Shown here in pieces: positions 55,870 to 64,000 of a stretch of DNA of 64,000 nt. The DNA comes from CAWHNT01 sp963830775 (lineage in GTDB: Bacteria; Pseudomonadota; Alphaproteobacteria; Geminicoccales; Geminicoccaceae). The position numbers were made by a program, and so were the translations under genes. The first letter of the stretch is position 1, and each line of letters begins with the position of its first letter. The notes beneath the pieces were generated by a model that searched no databases, was not told the DNA's origin, and saw nothing but the letters and a program-made list of their open reading frames with translations. The DNA lies in contig CAWHNT010000049.1 in the NCBI GenBank assembly GCA_963830775.1, positions 1 through 64,000 of the forward strand, read 5' to 3'.

Positions 55870-56658
55870 ATGGCTGCCAAGCCCGTTGTCCTGATCACCG
55901 GCGCCTCGACCGGGATCGGTGCCGTCTACGCCGACCGGTTCGCCAGACGCGGCCACGACCTCGTGCTGGTGGCGCGCGACCGCGGCCGGATGGAGGCGCT
56001 GGCGCAGCGGCTGCGGCGTGAGGCCGGGGTGGCGGTCGACGTGCTGCAGGCGGACCTGACCGACGCGAGCGAGCTCGCGCAGGTCGAAGCGCGGCTGCGC
56101 GACGACGCGCGGATCGGCATCCTGGTCAACAATGCCGGGGCCAGCCTTCCGGGCGGCTTCGTCGAGCAGAGCACGGACGACGTGGCAAGGCTCATCGGCC
56201 TCAACACCACGGCCGTGACCCGGCTTGCCAGTGCGGTGGCGCCGCGGTTCGTCCAGGCGGGCGAGGGGGCGATCATCAACATCGCCTCGGTGGTCGGGCT
56301 GGTGCCGGAGTTCGGCCTCGCCGTCTATGGCGCCACCAAGGCCTTCGTCCTCTTCCTGAGCCAGGGCCTGCATCTCGAGCTCGGGCCCAGGGGTGTCTAT
56401 GTCCAGGCCGTCCTGCCGGCCGCGACCCGGACCGAGATCTGGGCGAAATCGGGCAAGGACGTGAACACGCTGCCGGGTGTCATGGAGGTGGACGAGCTGG
56501 TGGATGCGGCACTCGTGGGCTTCGACCGCCGCGAGACGGTCACCATCCCGCCATTGCCGGATGCCGAGCAGTGGAAAGCCTATGACGCCGCGCGCCAGGC
56601 AATGATCCCGAACTTCGCCCAGGTCCATGCCGCGGAGCGGTACCGCGAGGCCGCCTAG
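55870..56658 (+). CDS. SDR-family oxidoreductase under TetR control
   Basis: 262 residues. Cofactor motif TGASTGIGAVYADRFARR, LVNNAGASLPGG, catalytic YGATKAF. The C-terminus (EVDELVDAALVGFDRRETVT, IPPLPDAEQWKAYDAARQAM) matches the group of SDRs usually found beside TetR repressors. AAGGAAGGAG is a strong ribosome site before ATG 55870. Its stop and that of the convergent aldehyde dehydrogenase share CTAG. Confidence 0.9.
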   Translation: MAAKPVVLITGASTGIGAVYADRFARRGHDLVLVARDRGRMEALAQRLRREAGVAVDVLQADLTDASELAQVEARLRDDARIGILVNNAGASLPGGFVEQSTDDVARLIGLNTTAVTRLASAVAPRFVQAGEGAIINIASVVGLVPEFGLAVYGATKAFVLFLSQGLHLELGPRGVYVQAVLPAATRTEIWAKSGKDVNTLPGVMEVDELVDAALVGFDRRETVTIPPLPDAEQWKAYDAARQAMIPNFAQVHAAERYREAA

Positions 56659-58043
56659 CCTGGATGGCGGAGATGGAAGCTCTTCGGGCGGGTGAGGTGC
56701 TCGTAGGCGAGGCGTGAGAGGGCGACGCCACGGCCGGAGTCCTTGACGCCGGTCCAGGCCAGGGCCGGGTCGAGATAGTCGCAGCGGTTCATGAACACGG
56801 TGCCGGTGTCGAGCTGGTGGCCGATACGGAGGGCGGCCTCCTCGTCGCGGGTCCAGATCGCGGCGGTGAGGCCGTAAGGGCTGTCGTTCATGAGGCGGAC
56901 GGCCTCCTCGTCGCCCCGCACCTTCATGATGCCGACGATGGGGGCGAAGCTCTCCTCGCGCATGAGGCGCATCTCGTGGGAGACGCCGACCAGGCATTGC
57001 GGGGCCATGTAGGCCGATCCGGGACGCTCGCGGTCGAAGCGGGCGGTGTCGATCAGGGCACGGGCACCCTGGCGCACCGCCTCCTCGACCTGGCCGCGGG
57101 CGTGGTCGGCGGCAGCCGGGCGGACCATGGGCCCCAGCGTGGTGGCGGGGTCGAGCGGGTCGCCCAGGACATAGCGGGAGGCGAGCTCGACATAGCCGGC
57201 GACGAAACCGTCGAAGAGCCGCTCGTGGACGTAGATGCGCTCGATCCCGCAGCAGCTCTGGCCGGAGTTGAAGCAGGCGCCGTCGACCAGGTTCTCGACC
57301 GCGTGCGCGAGGTCGGCATCCTCGCGGACATAGGCCGGGTCCTTGCCGCCGAGCTCGAGGTTGGTGGCGGTGAAGGCCTGGCCCGCGGCCGCCTGCATCG
57401 CGTGCCCGCCACCGACGCTGCCGGTGAAGGCGACCAGGCGGGCGGCACCCGAGCCCGCGAGGCGCAGGGCCGCGTCGTGGCTGAGGTGGAGGTGCTGGAA
57501 CACGCCGGGAGGCAGGCCCGCCTCATCGAACGCCTGCTGGAAGCGCTCGGCGCACAAGGGCGTTTGCGCGGAGTGCTTGAGAAGCACCGTGTTGCCGGCG
57601 GCAAGGGCGGGGATGACGGCGTTGACGGCGGTCAGATAAGGGTAGTTCCAGGGAGCCAGGACCAGGACGAGGCCAAGAGGCTCGCGGCGGATCAGGCGGG
57701 TGAAGCCGGGCTTCGGCTCCGGCTCGACATCGCCAAGCGCTGCCGGGGCCGCCGCCAGCATGTAGCGGGCACGCTCCTCGAAGCCGCGGACCTCGCCCGG
57801 GCTCTGGGCGATCGGCCGGCCCATCTGCGCCGTGATCTCGCGCGCGATCTCGTCACGGCGGCCGACGAAGGCGGTGACTGCCTTTTCCAGGAGCGCGCAA
57901 CGCTCGGCCACCGGCGTGGCGCGCCAACCCGGGAACGCGGCCTCAGCCCGCTCCAGGGCACGCGCTACGGCAGCCTCGTCCGCAAGCTCGCGCTCGACGA
58001 CGACACTGCCGTCGACAGGCGAGATCGTACGCTGGATCGTCAT
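56655..58043 (-). CDS. Aldehyde dehydrogenase family protein
   Basis: 462 residues. NAD(P)-dependent oxidation of an aldehyde. APWNYPYLTAVNAVIPALAA, FTGSVGGGHAMQ, the general base in LELGGKDPAYV and the catalytic cysteine in NSGQSCCGIERIYV, with a second cysteine directly after it. EESFAPIVGIMKV and GVKDSGRG are also usual. Closest in pattern to succinate-semialdehyde/betaine-aldehyde dehydrogenases; the substrate is open. Convergent with the SDR. Confidence 0.92.
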   Translation of the reverse strand: MTIQRTISPVDGSVVVERELADEAAVARALERAEAAFPGWRATPVAERCALLEKAVTAFVGRRDEIAREITAQMGRPIAQSPGEVRGFEERARYMLAAAPAALGDVEPEPKPGFTRLIRREPLGLVLVLAPWNYPYLTAVNAVIPALAAGNTVLLKHSAQTPLCAERFQQAFDEAGLPPGVFQHLHLSHDAALRLAGSGAARLVAFTGSVGGGHAMQAAAGQAFTATNLELGGKDPAYVREDADLAHAVENLVDGACFNSGQSCCGIERIYVHERLFDGFVAGYVELASRYVLGDPLDPATTLGPMVRPAAADHARGQVEEAVRQGARALIDTARFDRERPGSAYMAPQCLVGVSHEMRLMREESFAPIVGIMKVRGDEEAVRLMNDSPYGLTAAIWTRDEEAALRIGHQLDTGTVFMNRCDYLDPALAWTGVKDSGRGVALSRLAYEHLTRPKSFHLRHPG

Positions 58044-58115
58044 TGCCGCCCCCCGTTCAAGCCGGGGAGCAGCCTAAGGCCGCGCCGGAACAGAAGCCAG
58101 CCGGCGGCCCGCCGG

Positions 58116-58556
58116 TCAGTGGGCGGCGATGTAGGCCTCGCGCAGCACGGTGGCCTCCATCTCGACCTCGCCCAGGCGGTTCTTGACCACGTCGCCGATG
58201 CTGACGATGCCGGCGAGCTGGCCGTCCTCGAGCACCGGGATGTGGCGGATGCGACGCCGGGTCATCTCCGCCATCAGGTGCTTGACGGTGTCTTCCATCG
58301 TGCAGGTGATGACGTTCTTCGTCATCAGGTCGGCGACGCGGTGGCCGGGAGCCAGGAGCTCGGCCCCGTCGCTGACGAGCGCCCGCACGACGTCGCGCTC
58401 GGAGATGATGCCGGCCACGCGGTGGCCGTCCTCGCTCACGACCAGGGCGCCGATCTTTTCCAGCACCAGCCTGTGCACGGCCGTGGACACGCTGGCATCG
58501 GGGCGGATGGTGACGACGCGGCGACCCTTGTCGCCAAGAATGTCACGAACCTTCAC
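58116..58556 (-). CDS. CBS-domain pair protein
   Basis: 146 residues. Two CBS repeats: VRDILGDKGRRVVTIRPDAS, GALVVSEDGHRVAGIISERD, VVRALVS; then VADLMTKNVITCTMEDTVKH, LMAEMTRRRIRHIPVLEDGQ, LAGIVSIGDVVKNR. This is the common stand-alone alphaproteobacterial type that binds AMP/ATP or NADH. GTG 58556 is chosen because GAGGAGG lies five bases before it; ATG 58589 lacks such a site. No EcfG-type promoter is seen here, unlike at the CBS gene at 26 kb. Confidence 0.9.
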   Translation of the reverse strand: MKVRDILGDKGRRVVTIRPDASVSTAVHRLVLEKIGALVVSEDGHRVAGIISERDVVRALVSDGAELLAPGHRVADLMTKNVITCTMEDTVKHLMAEMTRRRIRHIPVLEDGQLAGIVSIGDVVKNRLGEVEMEATVLREAYIAAH

Positions 58557-58640
58557 GTCAGCCTCCTCGTCCGAGCTGTGCCGGATCATGTGGAAGTACG
58601 TCGAACCAGGGTCCGCGGATCAATCGCCGGGTGCAACCGC

Positions 58641-59087
58641 TCAGCCGCCCGGCGCGCCGAAATAGCGCAGCCGCAGGCCGAGCGCCTGTGCTGCGTCGCC
58701 CATCACCCGGTCGGCGGTCGCGAGCTCGCGGGCGCCGGCCGCCTGGGCTGCGGCAAGGTGCAGGGCGTCGAGGGTGCGAAGCGCGATGCCTGTAAGCCGG
58801 TCGATCAGCTCGCGGGCTGACGCATAGAGGGCGTCCGGCACTGGGCGTACGCTGACATAGCCCTGCGCCACCTGATCGGTGAACAGGCTGTAGGTTGCCA
58901 GCTCCTCGTCCCGGGAGAGATCGCCGGCGCGGCGTCGCCTGGCCAGCAGGCAGCGCATCTCGACAAGAACGAGGCGCGAGGTGAGGACCTGCGGGGTCGT
59001 CTGCATGAATGCCGCGAACTCATCTGCTCCGGGCTCGTCGAGGTACCACTTCGCGAGCGCGCTGGTATCGACGTAGCTGCCGCTCAT
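58641..59087 (-). CDS. PIN-domain toxin (VapC-type)
   Basis: 148 residues. Acidic residues of the PIN active site are in YVDTSALAKWYLDEPGADEF, VEMRCLLARRRRAG, TLDALHLAAA and ELATADRVMGDAAQALG. VapC toxins cleave tRNA or rRNA. Its ATG overlaps the stop of the antitoxin gene (ATGA), the standard arrangement of antitoxin first, toxin second. Confidence 0.88.
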   Translation of the reverse strand: MSGSYVDTSALAKWYLDEPGADEFAAFMQTTPQVLTSRLVLVEMRCLLARRRRAGDLSRDEELATYSLFTDQVAQGYVSVRPVPDALYASARELIDRLTGIALRTLDALHLAAAQAAGARELATADRVMGDAAQALGLRLRYFGAPGG

Positions 59088-59314
59088 CTCTCGTCGCGGT
59101 CCTGACGTATCAGCACCTCGCTGGGAATGGTCTGCCGCGGCATCCGGGCTCGGAACTCGGCGTTGGAGGGGCGGAGCACCGGACAGGGCTCCAGGGGCAG
59201 CAGCCGGGCGATGGCCTGCCCGCGCCTCGTCACCACGATCTCGCCCGCGTCCTGGAGCGCTTCCTCGAGATGGGGCAGCAGCTCGCGCACTTGCCGGATG
59301 GTCGCCTCGCGCAT
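59084..59314 (-). CDS. Phd/YefM- or VapB-type antitoxin
   Basis: 76 residues: REATIRQVRELLPHLEEALQ, DAGEIVVTRRGQAIARLLPL. The pattern of a DNA-binding N-terminus with EIVVTRRG(K/Q)PIA is that of the Phd/YefM family. The disordered C-terminus would wrap the toxin. Such pairs repress their own promoter. ATG 59314 is used. Confidence 0.85.
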   Translation of the reverse strand: MREATIRQVRELLPHLEEALQDAGEIVVTRRGQAIARLLPLEPCPVLRPSNAEFRARMPRQTIPSEVLIRQDRDER

Positions 59315-59430
59315 CAGGAGCCCTTCGGTGTCACAGCTTTTCTCACGTGCCACCAAGCTACGTTGGGCGGATCGCAGCCGCAACGGCGATGAACGCGCTC
59401 TGGTCGACCACTCTGCACGTCGCTAGGACA

Positions 59431-59658
59431 ATGGCTAAGGGAAAGCGGGGAGCGGGCCAGGTGGCAAACTGGATCGTGGGCGGCGTCATGGGTGCCTTCG
59501 GGCTGTTCGGGCTCCTGGTGGCGAGCCGAGCGCACGAGGGGCCGTTCTACTATTTCGGCCTCGGCCTCTTCGCCCTGGGCGTGATCGTGATCTACGCCAT
59601 GATCCTGCGCACCACCGGTCACGCACCCCGGCACGGCGACCCCGGCCGGCAGCACTAG
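59431..59658 (+). CDS. Small two-helix membrane protein
   Basis: 75 residues from ATG 59431. Basic N-terminus (MAKGKRGAGQ), membrane segments VANWIVGGVMGAFGLFGLLV and YYFGLGLFALGVIVIYAMIL, basic C-terminus. I recognise a conserved hypothetical type common in this group but no function. AGGA lies seven bases upstream. Its stop shares CTAG with the stop of the convergent YdcF-like gene. Confidence 0.7.
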   Translation: MAKGKRGAGQVANWIVGGVMGAFGLFGLLVASRAHEGPFYYFGLGLFALGVIVIYAMILRTTGHAPRHGDPGRQH

Positions 59659-60451
59659 GCTTCAGGCCCCGGGAGCAGCTCCCGGGTGCGGCCGAGCAGG
59701 CGGTAATAGGCGAGGCCCAGCCACTCATAGGCCGCCTCCTCGAGCTGGTAGAGCCGCTCGGAGAGCTTGGGGTTCCAGTCCCATTCCAGTTCGCCGGTGC
59801 TGCGATAGTCGACCGGCCAGGGTGTCACCTCCCAGCCTGTGGCGCGGAACACGCCGACCGAGCGCGGCATGTGGCCGGCTGAGGTGACGAGCAGCCAGGT
59901 CTGGCCCGGGCCGGGCCGGGCGATCTGTTTGGTGTAGAGGGCGTTCTCCTCGGTCGTGCGGGCCGCGGACTCGAGCTGCACCCGGCCGGCGAGGCCGTGC
60001 TGCTCCAGCAGCAGGCGGACGGTGTCGACCTCGGGAGGGACGCCACCTTCGAGGCGGCCGACGCCGCCTGTGAAGACCATGGCGCGCGTCCGGATAGCGC
60101 CGGGCCAGCTCCAGGAGGGCCATGTAGCGCTCGCCGGCATCGGTGAAGGTCGGGGTGCCGCGGGCGGCCGTGACCTCGGTCTGCGTGCCGCCTCCCAGGA
60201 CGACCGCACCGTCGATATGGTCAGGGATAGGCTGCGGGCCTGGGGAAGCGGTCCTCCAAAGGCGCGATCAGCCACAAGCCCAGCGGCAGGAAGATCACGA
60301 GCAGCATCAGGCCCAGCGAGAGGGCGAGCACGGCCTTGGCCCAGGGGCGCGGCCGGCGCCACAGACCGGCAAGGCCGATCAGCGCCAGCAGCAGGAGCAG
60401 GTTGCCGGGGCGCAGCAGGATGAAGGCGATCTTGCCGAAGGCGAAGGCCAT
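59655..60451 (-). CDS. YdcF/SanA-like DUF218 membrane protein, two one-base frame breaks
   Basis: Two N-terminal membrane segments (GKIAFILLRPGNLLLLLALI, AVLALSLGLMLLVIFLPLGL) then a DUF218 domain: DGAVVLGGGTQTEVTAARGT, MALLELARRYPDAR, MVFTGGVGRLEGG, ARTTEENALYTKQIA, LVTSAGHMPRSVGVFRATGW, and PVDYRS. Family members are thought to act in cell-wall or exopolysaccharide metabolism. Breaks are at the GGG run 60224-60226 and the GG at 60081-60082; removing one base each gives RPAAYPDHIDGAVVLGG and YPDARMVFTGGVGRL, about 264 residues. Confidence 0.82.
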
Positions 60452-60561
60452 GGTGGTCCCGGGCAGGTGGTGACGCGTGGAATCCGGTTGGCCGCGGGGC
60501 GGCCCTTAGGCATCCTCGCCTGCATCGGCGGCGGTCGGAAGACAAGGGAGCACGCAACAGC

Positions 60562-61911
60562 ATGGCCGGTGGGCTCGACCTCGAGACGCTCGAGAGCTTG
60601 ATCGACACAGGCGAGATCGACACGGTCGTCGCCGCCTTCACCGACATGCAAGGCCGGCTGATCGGCAAGCGCGTGACCGGCCGCTACTTCATGGACGCCG
60701 TGCGCCAGGAATGGCACGCCTGCGACTATCTCCTCACCGTCGACATGGAGATGGAGCCGGTCCCGGGCTTCAAGGCCGCCTCCTGGGACAAGGGCTATGG
60801 CGACTTCGCCATCCGCCCGGACCTCGGCACCTTGCGCGAGATCCCCTGGCTGCCCGGCACCGCGCTGGTGCTGGGCGACGTCGTCGACCATGACGGCAAC
60901 GAGCTGCCGCACAGCCCGCGTGCCATGCTCAAGCGCCAGCTCGCCCGCCTCAAGGAGCGCGGCCTTCTCGCCAACATGGCGTCCGAGCTCGAGTTCTACG
61001 TCTTCGACGACAGCTACGCGCAGGCGCGCGAGAAGCACTACCGCGACCTCAAGACGGCCGGCTGGTACATCGAGGACTACCATGTCCTGGAGACCACCAA
61101 GCGCGAGCCGCTGATGCGGGCCATCCGCAACGGCATGGTGGGGGCCGGCATCCCGGTCGAGTTCAGCAAGGGCGAGTGGGGCCCGGGCCAGGAGGAGCTG
61201 AACCTCACCTACGCCGAGGCGCTGGAGATGGCCGACCGGCACGTGGTCTACAAGAACGGCGTCAAGGAGATCGCCTACCTCCAGGGCAAGGCGATCACCT
61301 TCATGGCCAAGTGGCGCCCCGACCTCGCCGGCAACTCCTGCCACATCCACTGCTCGCTATGGGACGGCGAGCGCAACGCGTTCGCGGCCGAGCACGGCGA
61401 AAGCCCCCTCTTCCGCCAGTTCCTGGCCGGGCTCCTCCAGGTCGGCCCCGAGATGAGCCTGTTCCTCGCCCCCTACATCAACTCCTACAAGCGCTTCCAG
61501 GCAGCCTCCTTCGCCCCCACCGCGATGATCTGGAGCCGCGACAACCGCACCGCCGGCTTCCGGGTGCTGGGCCACGGCCCCGGCACCCGCATCGAGTGCC
61601 GCGTGCCGGGAGCGGACGTGAACCCCTACGTCGCCTTTGCCGCGATGCTGGCGGCGGGGCTGCACGGGGTGGAGAAGGAGCTGGAATGCCCGCCGGCCTT
61701 CTCCGGCGACGCGTACCGGGCAGCCGAGCTGCCGTCGGTGCCGAAGACGCTGCATGAGGCGGTCGACCTCTTGGATAGCTCGACCGTGCTGCGGGCGGCG
61801 ATGGGCGACGAGGTGATCGACCACTACGTCCATGCCGGCCGCTGGGAGCAGCAGTCGTTCGACAAGGCGGTGACGGACTGGGAGATGGTGCGCTACTTCG
61901 AGCGCGGTTGA
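60562..61911 (+). CDS. Glutamine synthetase-family enzyme
   Basis: 449 residues. Glutamine synthetase fold: ELEFYVFDD for the first metal glutamate, GEWGPGQEELNLTYAEALEM, AYLQGKAITFMAKWRPDLAG and GNSCHIHCSLWDGE with the metal-binding histidine, PYINSYKRFQAASFAPTAMI, DNRTAGFRVLGHGPGTRIEC. Slightly shorter than housekeeping GlnA and without an adenylation-site motif; closest to the gamma-glutamylpolyamine or GS-III-like group, so it may glutamylate an amine rather than ammonia. Alone on the plus strand. Confidence 0.9.
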   Translation: MAGGLDLETLESLIDTGEIDTVVAAFTDMQGRLIGKRVTGRYFMDAVRQEWHACDYLLTVDMEMEPVPGFKAASWDKGYGDFAIRPDLGTLREIPWLPGTALVLGDVVDHDGNELPHSPRAMLKRQLARLKERGLLANMASELEFYVFDDSYAQAREKHYRDLKTAGWYIEDYHVLETTKREPLMRAIRNGMVGAGIPVEFSKGEWGPGQEELNLTYAEALEMADRHVVYKNGVKEIAYLQGKAITFMAKWRPDLAGNSCHIHCSLWDGERNAFAAEHGESPLFRQFLAGLLQVGPEMSLFLAPYINSYKRFQAASFAPTAMIWSRDNRTAGFRVLGHGPGTRIECRVPGADVNPYVAFAAMLAAGLHGVEKELECPPAFSGDAYRAAELPSVPKTLHEAVDLLDSSTVLRAAMGDEVIDHYVHAGRWEQQSFDKAVTDWEMVRYFERG

Positions 61912-61920
61912 GCGACGGGA

Positions 61921-62379
61921 TCAGGCACGCCGCTCGCGGAAGAAGGCGCGCAGCAGCTCGCCGGCGCGGCGCTCGCCGATCCCGCCATAGACCTCGGGCC
62001 GGTGGTGGCAGGCGGGGCTCGTGAACAGGCGCGGGCCGTTGTCGACCGCACCGGACTTGGGGTCGGCAGCACCGTAGTAGAGGCGGCGCAGGCGGGCGAG
62101 GCTGATGGCGTAGGCGCACATCGGGCAGGGCTCGAGGGTGACGTAGAGGTCGCAGGTCACGAGGTGGCGGGTGCCGAGGCGGGCGGCGGCGGCGCGGATG
62201 ACCAGGAGCTCGGCGTGGGCAGTGGGGTCGTGGCGCTCGACGATGCGGTTGCCGTCGCGGGCCAGGACCTCCCCGTCGGCGGCGACGATCACGGCACCCA
62301 CCGGCACCTCGCCGCGGGCGGCGGCAGCTTCGGCCTCGGCAAGGGCGAGGTCCATCGGCGTGGGTTCGGGGGTGGGCAT
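61921..62379 (-). CDS. Nucleoside/tRNA adenosine deaminase-like (CMP/dCMP-type zinc enzyme)
   Basis: 152 residues from ATG 62379. The zinc site has HAE in PTAHAELLVIR and the cysteines in TLEPCPMCAYAISLARLRRL. YYGAADPKSGAVDNGPRLF, SPACHHRPEVYGGIGERRAG, LLRAFF follow the pattern of the TadA/guanine-deaminase group. It may be tRNA(adenosine-34) deaminase or a nucleobase deaminase; I cannot decide without alignment. Tail to tail with the glutamine synthetase-like gene, nine bases apart. Confidence 0.88.
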   Translation of the reverse strand: MPTPEPTPMDLALAEAEAAAARGEVPVGAVIVAADGEVLARDGNRIVERHDPTAHAELLVIRAAAARLGTRHLVTCDLYVTLEPCPMCAYAISLARLRRLYYGAADPKSGAVDNGPRLFTSPACHHRPEVYGGIGERRAGELLRAFFRERRA

Positions 62380-62473
62380 AGGCAGGCCTTGATCCTGGCC
62401 GGGGTCGGGCGGCCCAGCAAGCTGCAAGAAGAAGATCGCCCGGCCACAGCCTGTGGTTTACGCTGACGGCATC

Positions 62474-63035
62474 ATGGCCGCTGCATTGGTCGCGAGCGAG
62501 GACGAGGCGCTGATCCGCCGGGCGCAGGACGGCGACGCGCAGGCGTTCCGGCTGGTCCTGGAGGCGCATTACGACCGGATGTACCGGCTCGCCTATGGCT
62601 GCACAGGGAGCCGGGACGAGGCGCAGGACGTGGTGCAGGAGGCCTGCCTCAAGGTGGCGCGGCAGTTCCGGAGCTATCGGCACGAGGCGCCGCTCGCGGG
62701 TTGGCTCTGCTCCATCACGCTGAACGTGGTCCGGGATCGGGCGCGGGCCCAGGCGCGACAGCCGGAGACGGACGCGATCGGGGAGGTCGAGCTCGTCTTC
62801 GGCCGAGCCGGACCCTGAGCGGCAGGCGCAGGGAAACGAGATCTGGCGGGCGCTGCGGCGGTTGCCGGAGACGGTGCGGGAGGCCGTGCTCCTCGTCTGT
62901 CATCACGGGTTCAGCCACAAGGAGGCGGCGGTGGTGCTGGGCTGTGCCGAGGGCACGGTCTCCTGGCGGGTGTCGGAGGCGCGGCGCCTCCTGGCCCAGC
63001 AGTTCCCGGAGCTCGCAGGCCATGACCGAGCCTGA
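62474..63035 (+). CDS. ECF-type RNA polymerase sigma factor, one-base frame break
   Basis: About 186 residues. Region 2: EALIRRAQDGDAQAFRLVLE, YRLAYGCTGSRDEAQDVVQE, ACLKVARQFRSYRHEAPLAG; region 4: ALRRLPETVREAVLLVCHHG, FSHKEAAVVLGCAEGTVSWR. The frame breaks at TT 62798-62799; removing one T joins the regions (IGEVELVSAEPDPERQAQGN). It is not the EcfG group, as it does not sit with nepR and lacks its context. It overlaps the VWA gene by 14 bases, so they form one unit. ATG 62474 is chosen; GTG 62453 is possible. Confidence 0.88.
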
Positions 63036-64000
63036 CCCCGTGGCCCGGCTGATGGGAGGGCAGCCGCCGCCGCCGGATGCGGAGCGCCGGCGGGCCACCA
63101 TCGACGCGGCCACGGCGGCGTTCCTGGAGGCGGGCGAGGCGACCCAAGGAAATGCTGGCCCCCGGCGTCATGAGGTCGGTGCCCCTGCGGCACCACGACC
63201 GAAGACCGCGAGGTTCGCCATGCTCCGCCGCCTGCCCTACCCCGGCCTTGCCGCCGCGATCGCGCTCGCGATCGTCGTCGGTGTGCCGGCCGCGACCCTG
63301 TTCCTGCCCCGGACTCCCCCGCCCAGCCGGCCGCAGCCGGCCAGCGCTCCGATCCCGCCGAGCCCCAGGCCCGAAAGCCCATCGGACCTTGCCGACCGGA
63401 TGATCCCGCCCTGGTTCAAGCCCGAGTCGCGTGCCGAACGCCGTGAACGCATTGCGGTCGGCAAGATGGCCGTGCCCGCGGTGATCGCACCGGAGCCGGC
63501 ACTGCCGATGGCGGGCGAGGCGGTCGGGCGCGAGCGGTTCGCGCGGCTGGTGGGCAACGGCGTGGTCTCGACCGCGGCCACGCCTCTGTCCACCCTGTCG
63601 ATGGACGTGGACACGGCTTCCTACAGCTTCGTCCGCCGCTCCCTGCAGGAGGGCGTGCTGCCGCCGCCGGATGCCGTCCGCGTCGAGGAGATGATCAACT
63701 ACTTCCAGTACGACTATCCGCGACCGTCGGGTCCGGAAGTACCGCTGGCGATGGCGACCGAGCTGTTCCCGACGCCCTGGAACCCGAGGACGAAGCTGCT
63801 CCGGCTGAGCGCTTCGGCCTACGCGCCCGACCCGGCGAGCCGGCCGCCCGCCCGGCTCGTGTTCCTGGTCGATGTCTCGGGCTCCATGCAGGGCCCCGAC
63901 CGGCTGCAGCTGCTCGTCAACGGGCTCCGGCAGGCCGTGGAAGCGCTGCGGCCGGACGACAGCGTCGCCATCGTCACCTATGCCGGCCAGGCCGGGACGC
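63022..64000 (+). CDS. VWA/DUF3520-type protein (YfbK-like), cut by right edge
   Basis: At least 326 residues from ATG 63022, continuing past the window. A soluble N-terminus of about 70 residues, a membrane segment (YPGLAAAIALAIVVGVPAAT), a proline-rich linker, then a VWF_N region (LSTLSMDVDTASYSFVRRSL, LPPPDAVRVEEMINYFQYDY) and the start of a von Willebrand A domain with the MIDAS motif VFLVDVSGSMQGPDRLQLL. Metal-dependent protein-binding domain facing the periplasm. The pairing with an ECF sigma factor is widespread, and the cytoplasmic N-terminus could act as an anti-sigma element. Confidence 0.9.
   Translation, partial: MTEPDPVARLMGGQPPPPDAERRRATIDAATAAFLEAGEATQGNAGPRRHEVGAPAAPRPKTARFAMLRRLPYPGLAAAIALAIVVGVPAATLFLPRTPPPSRPQPASAPIPPSPRPESPSDLADRMIPPWFKPESRAERRERIAVGKMAVPAVIAPEPALPMAGEAVGRERFARLVGNGVVSTAATPLSTLSMDVDTASYSFVRRSLQEGVLPPPDAVRVEEMINYFQYDYPRPSGPEVPLAMATELFPTPWNPRTKLLRLSASAYAPDPASRPPARLVFLVDVSGSMQGPDRLQLLVNGLRQAVEALRPDDSVAIVTYAGQAGT

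Noticed and set aside
62474..63035. The ECF sigma factor as the missing EcfG
   Set aside because: It is 37 kb from nepR/phyR, is paired with a VWA protein, and has no EcfG-type context or promoter.

Overview
The window is GC-rich DNA from what is most likely an alphaproteobacterium, probably of the Rhodospirillales/Geminicoccaceae kind (inference). The best evidence is an adjacent nepR, phyR and HWE-type kinase trio (22.7-25.6 kb), the core of the general stress response (GSR) found only in Alphaproteobacteria. Paralogue-rich histidine kinases and tightly overlapping GC-rich operons fit this. No phage, plasmid replication module or CRISPR array is visible.

Layout. 0-6.8 kb: a broken HTH-type gene at the left edge, a TauD-like dioxygenase, a stand-alone LigD polymerase domain, a GDSL hydrolase, a four-PAS hybrid kinase and a dodecin. 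7-11.3 kb: a LysM/FecR gene broken by an IS701-family element and running into a GGDEF-EAL protein. 11.5-17.2 kb: esterases, GluQ-RS, an unknown protein, an IS630-family element and a 5'-truncated cytochrome P460. 17.3-22.6 kb: a polyamine-type binding protein and ATPase, an SDR, a cupin, UppP and a protease-like lipoprotein without a catalytic triad. 22.7-40.3 kb: the GSR core, small stress-type genes, a seven-gene nucleotide-sugar/glycosyltransferase operon and a four-gene envelope operon. 40.6-50.9 kb: an EEP-family phosphoesterase, tRNA-Gln, cca, a NUDIX CoA hydrolase, DUF1285 and a moxR-DUF58-BatA-like operon. 50.9-53.8 kb: a CoiA-like nuclease gene broken by one IS5-family element that itself carries a second. 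54-64 kb: DoxX, RidA, TetR/SDR, aldehyde dehydrogenase, CBS, a VapBC-like pair, glutamine synthetase-like enzyme, deaminase, and an ECF sigma factor with a VWA protein running off the right edge.

Main system. Between 25.9 and 40.3 kb I find six sites that match the EcfG-type promoter (GGAAC, 16-17 bases, CGTT or a close variant) exactly or nearly so. Each lies in a gap and points at a gene: a CBS protein, a glycine-zipper lipoprotein, a DUF1328 protein, an entericidin-like lipoprotein, the glycan operon and the envelope operon. A variant site lies before nepR and another before the GDSL hydrolase at 2.8 kb. This suggests a GSR island in which the phosphorelay genes sit beside their own targets. 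The sigma factor EcfG itself is not in the window.

Caution on sequence quality. At a dozen places a reading frame breaks and is restored, with sensible family sequence, by removing one base, nearly always from a short run of the same base. I therefore annotate these as single genes with a probable one-base insertion error rather than as decayed genes. The IS-interrupted genes and the left-edge gene are treated as pseudogenes.
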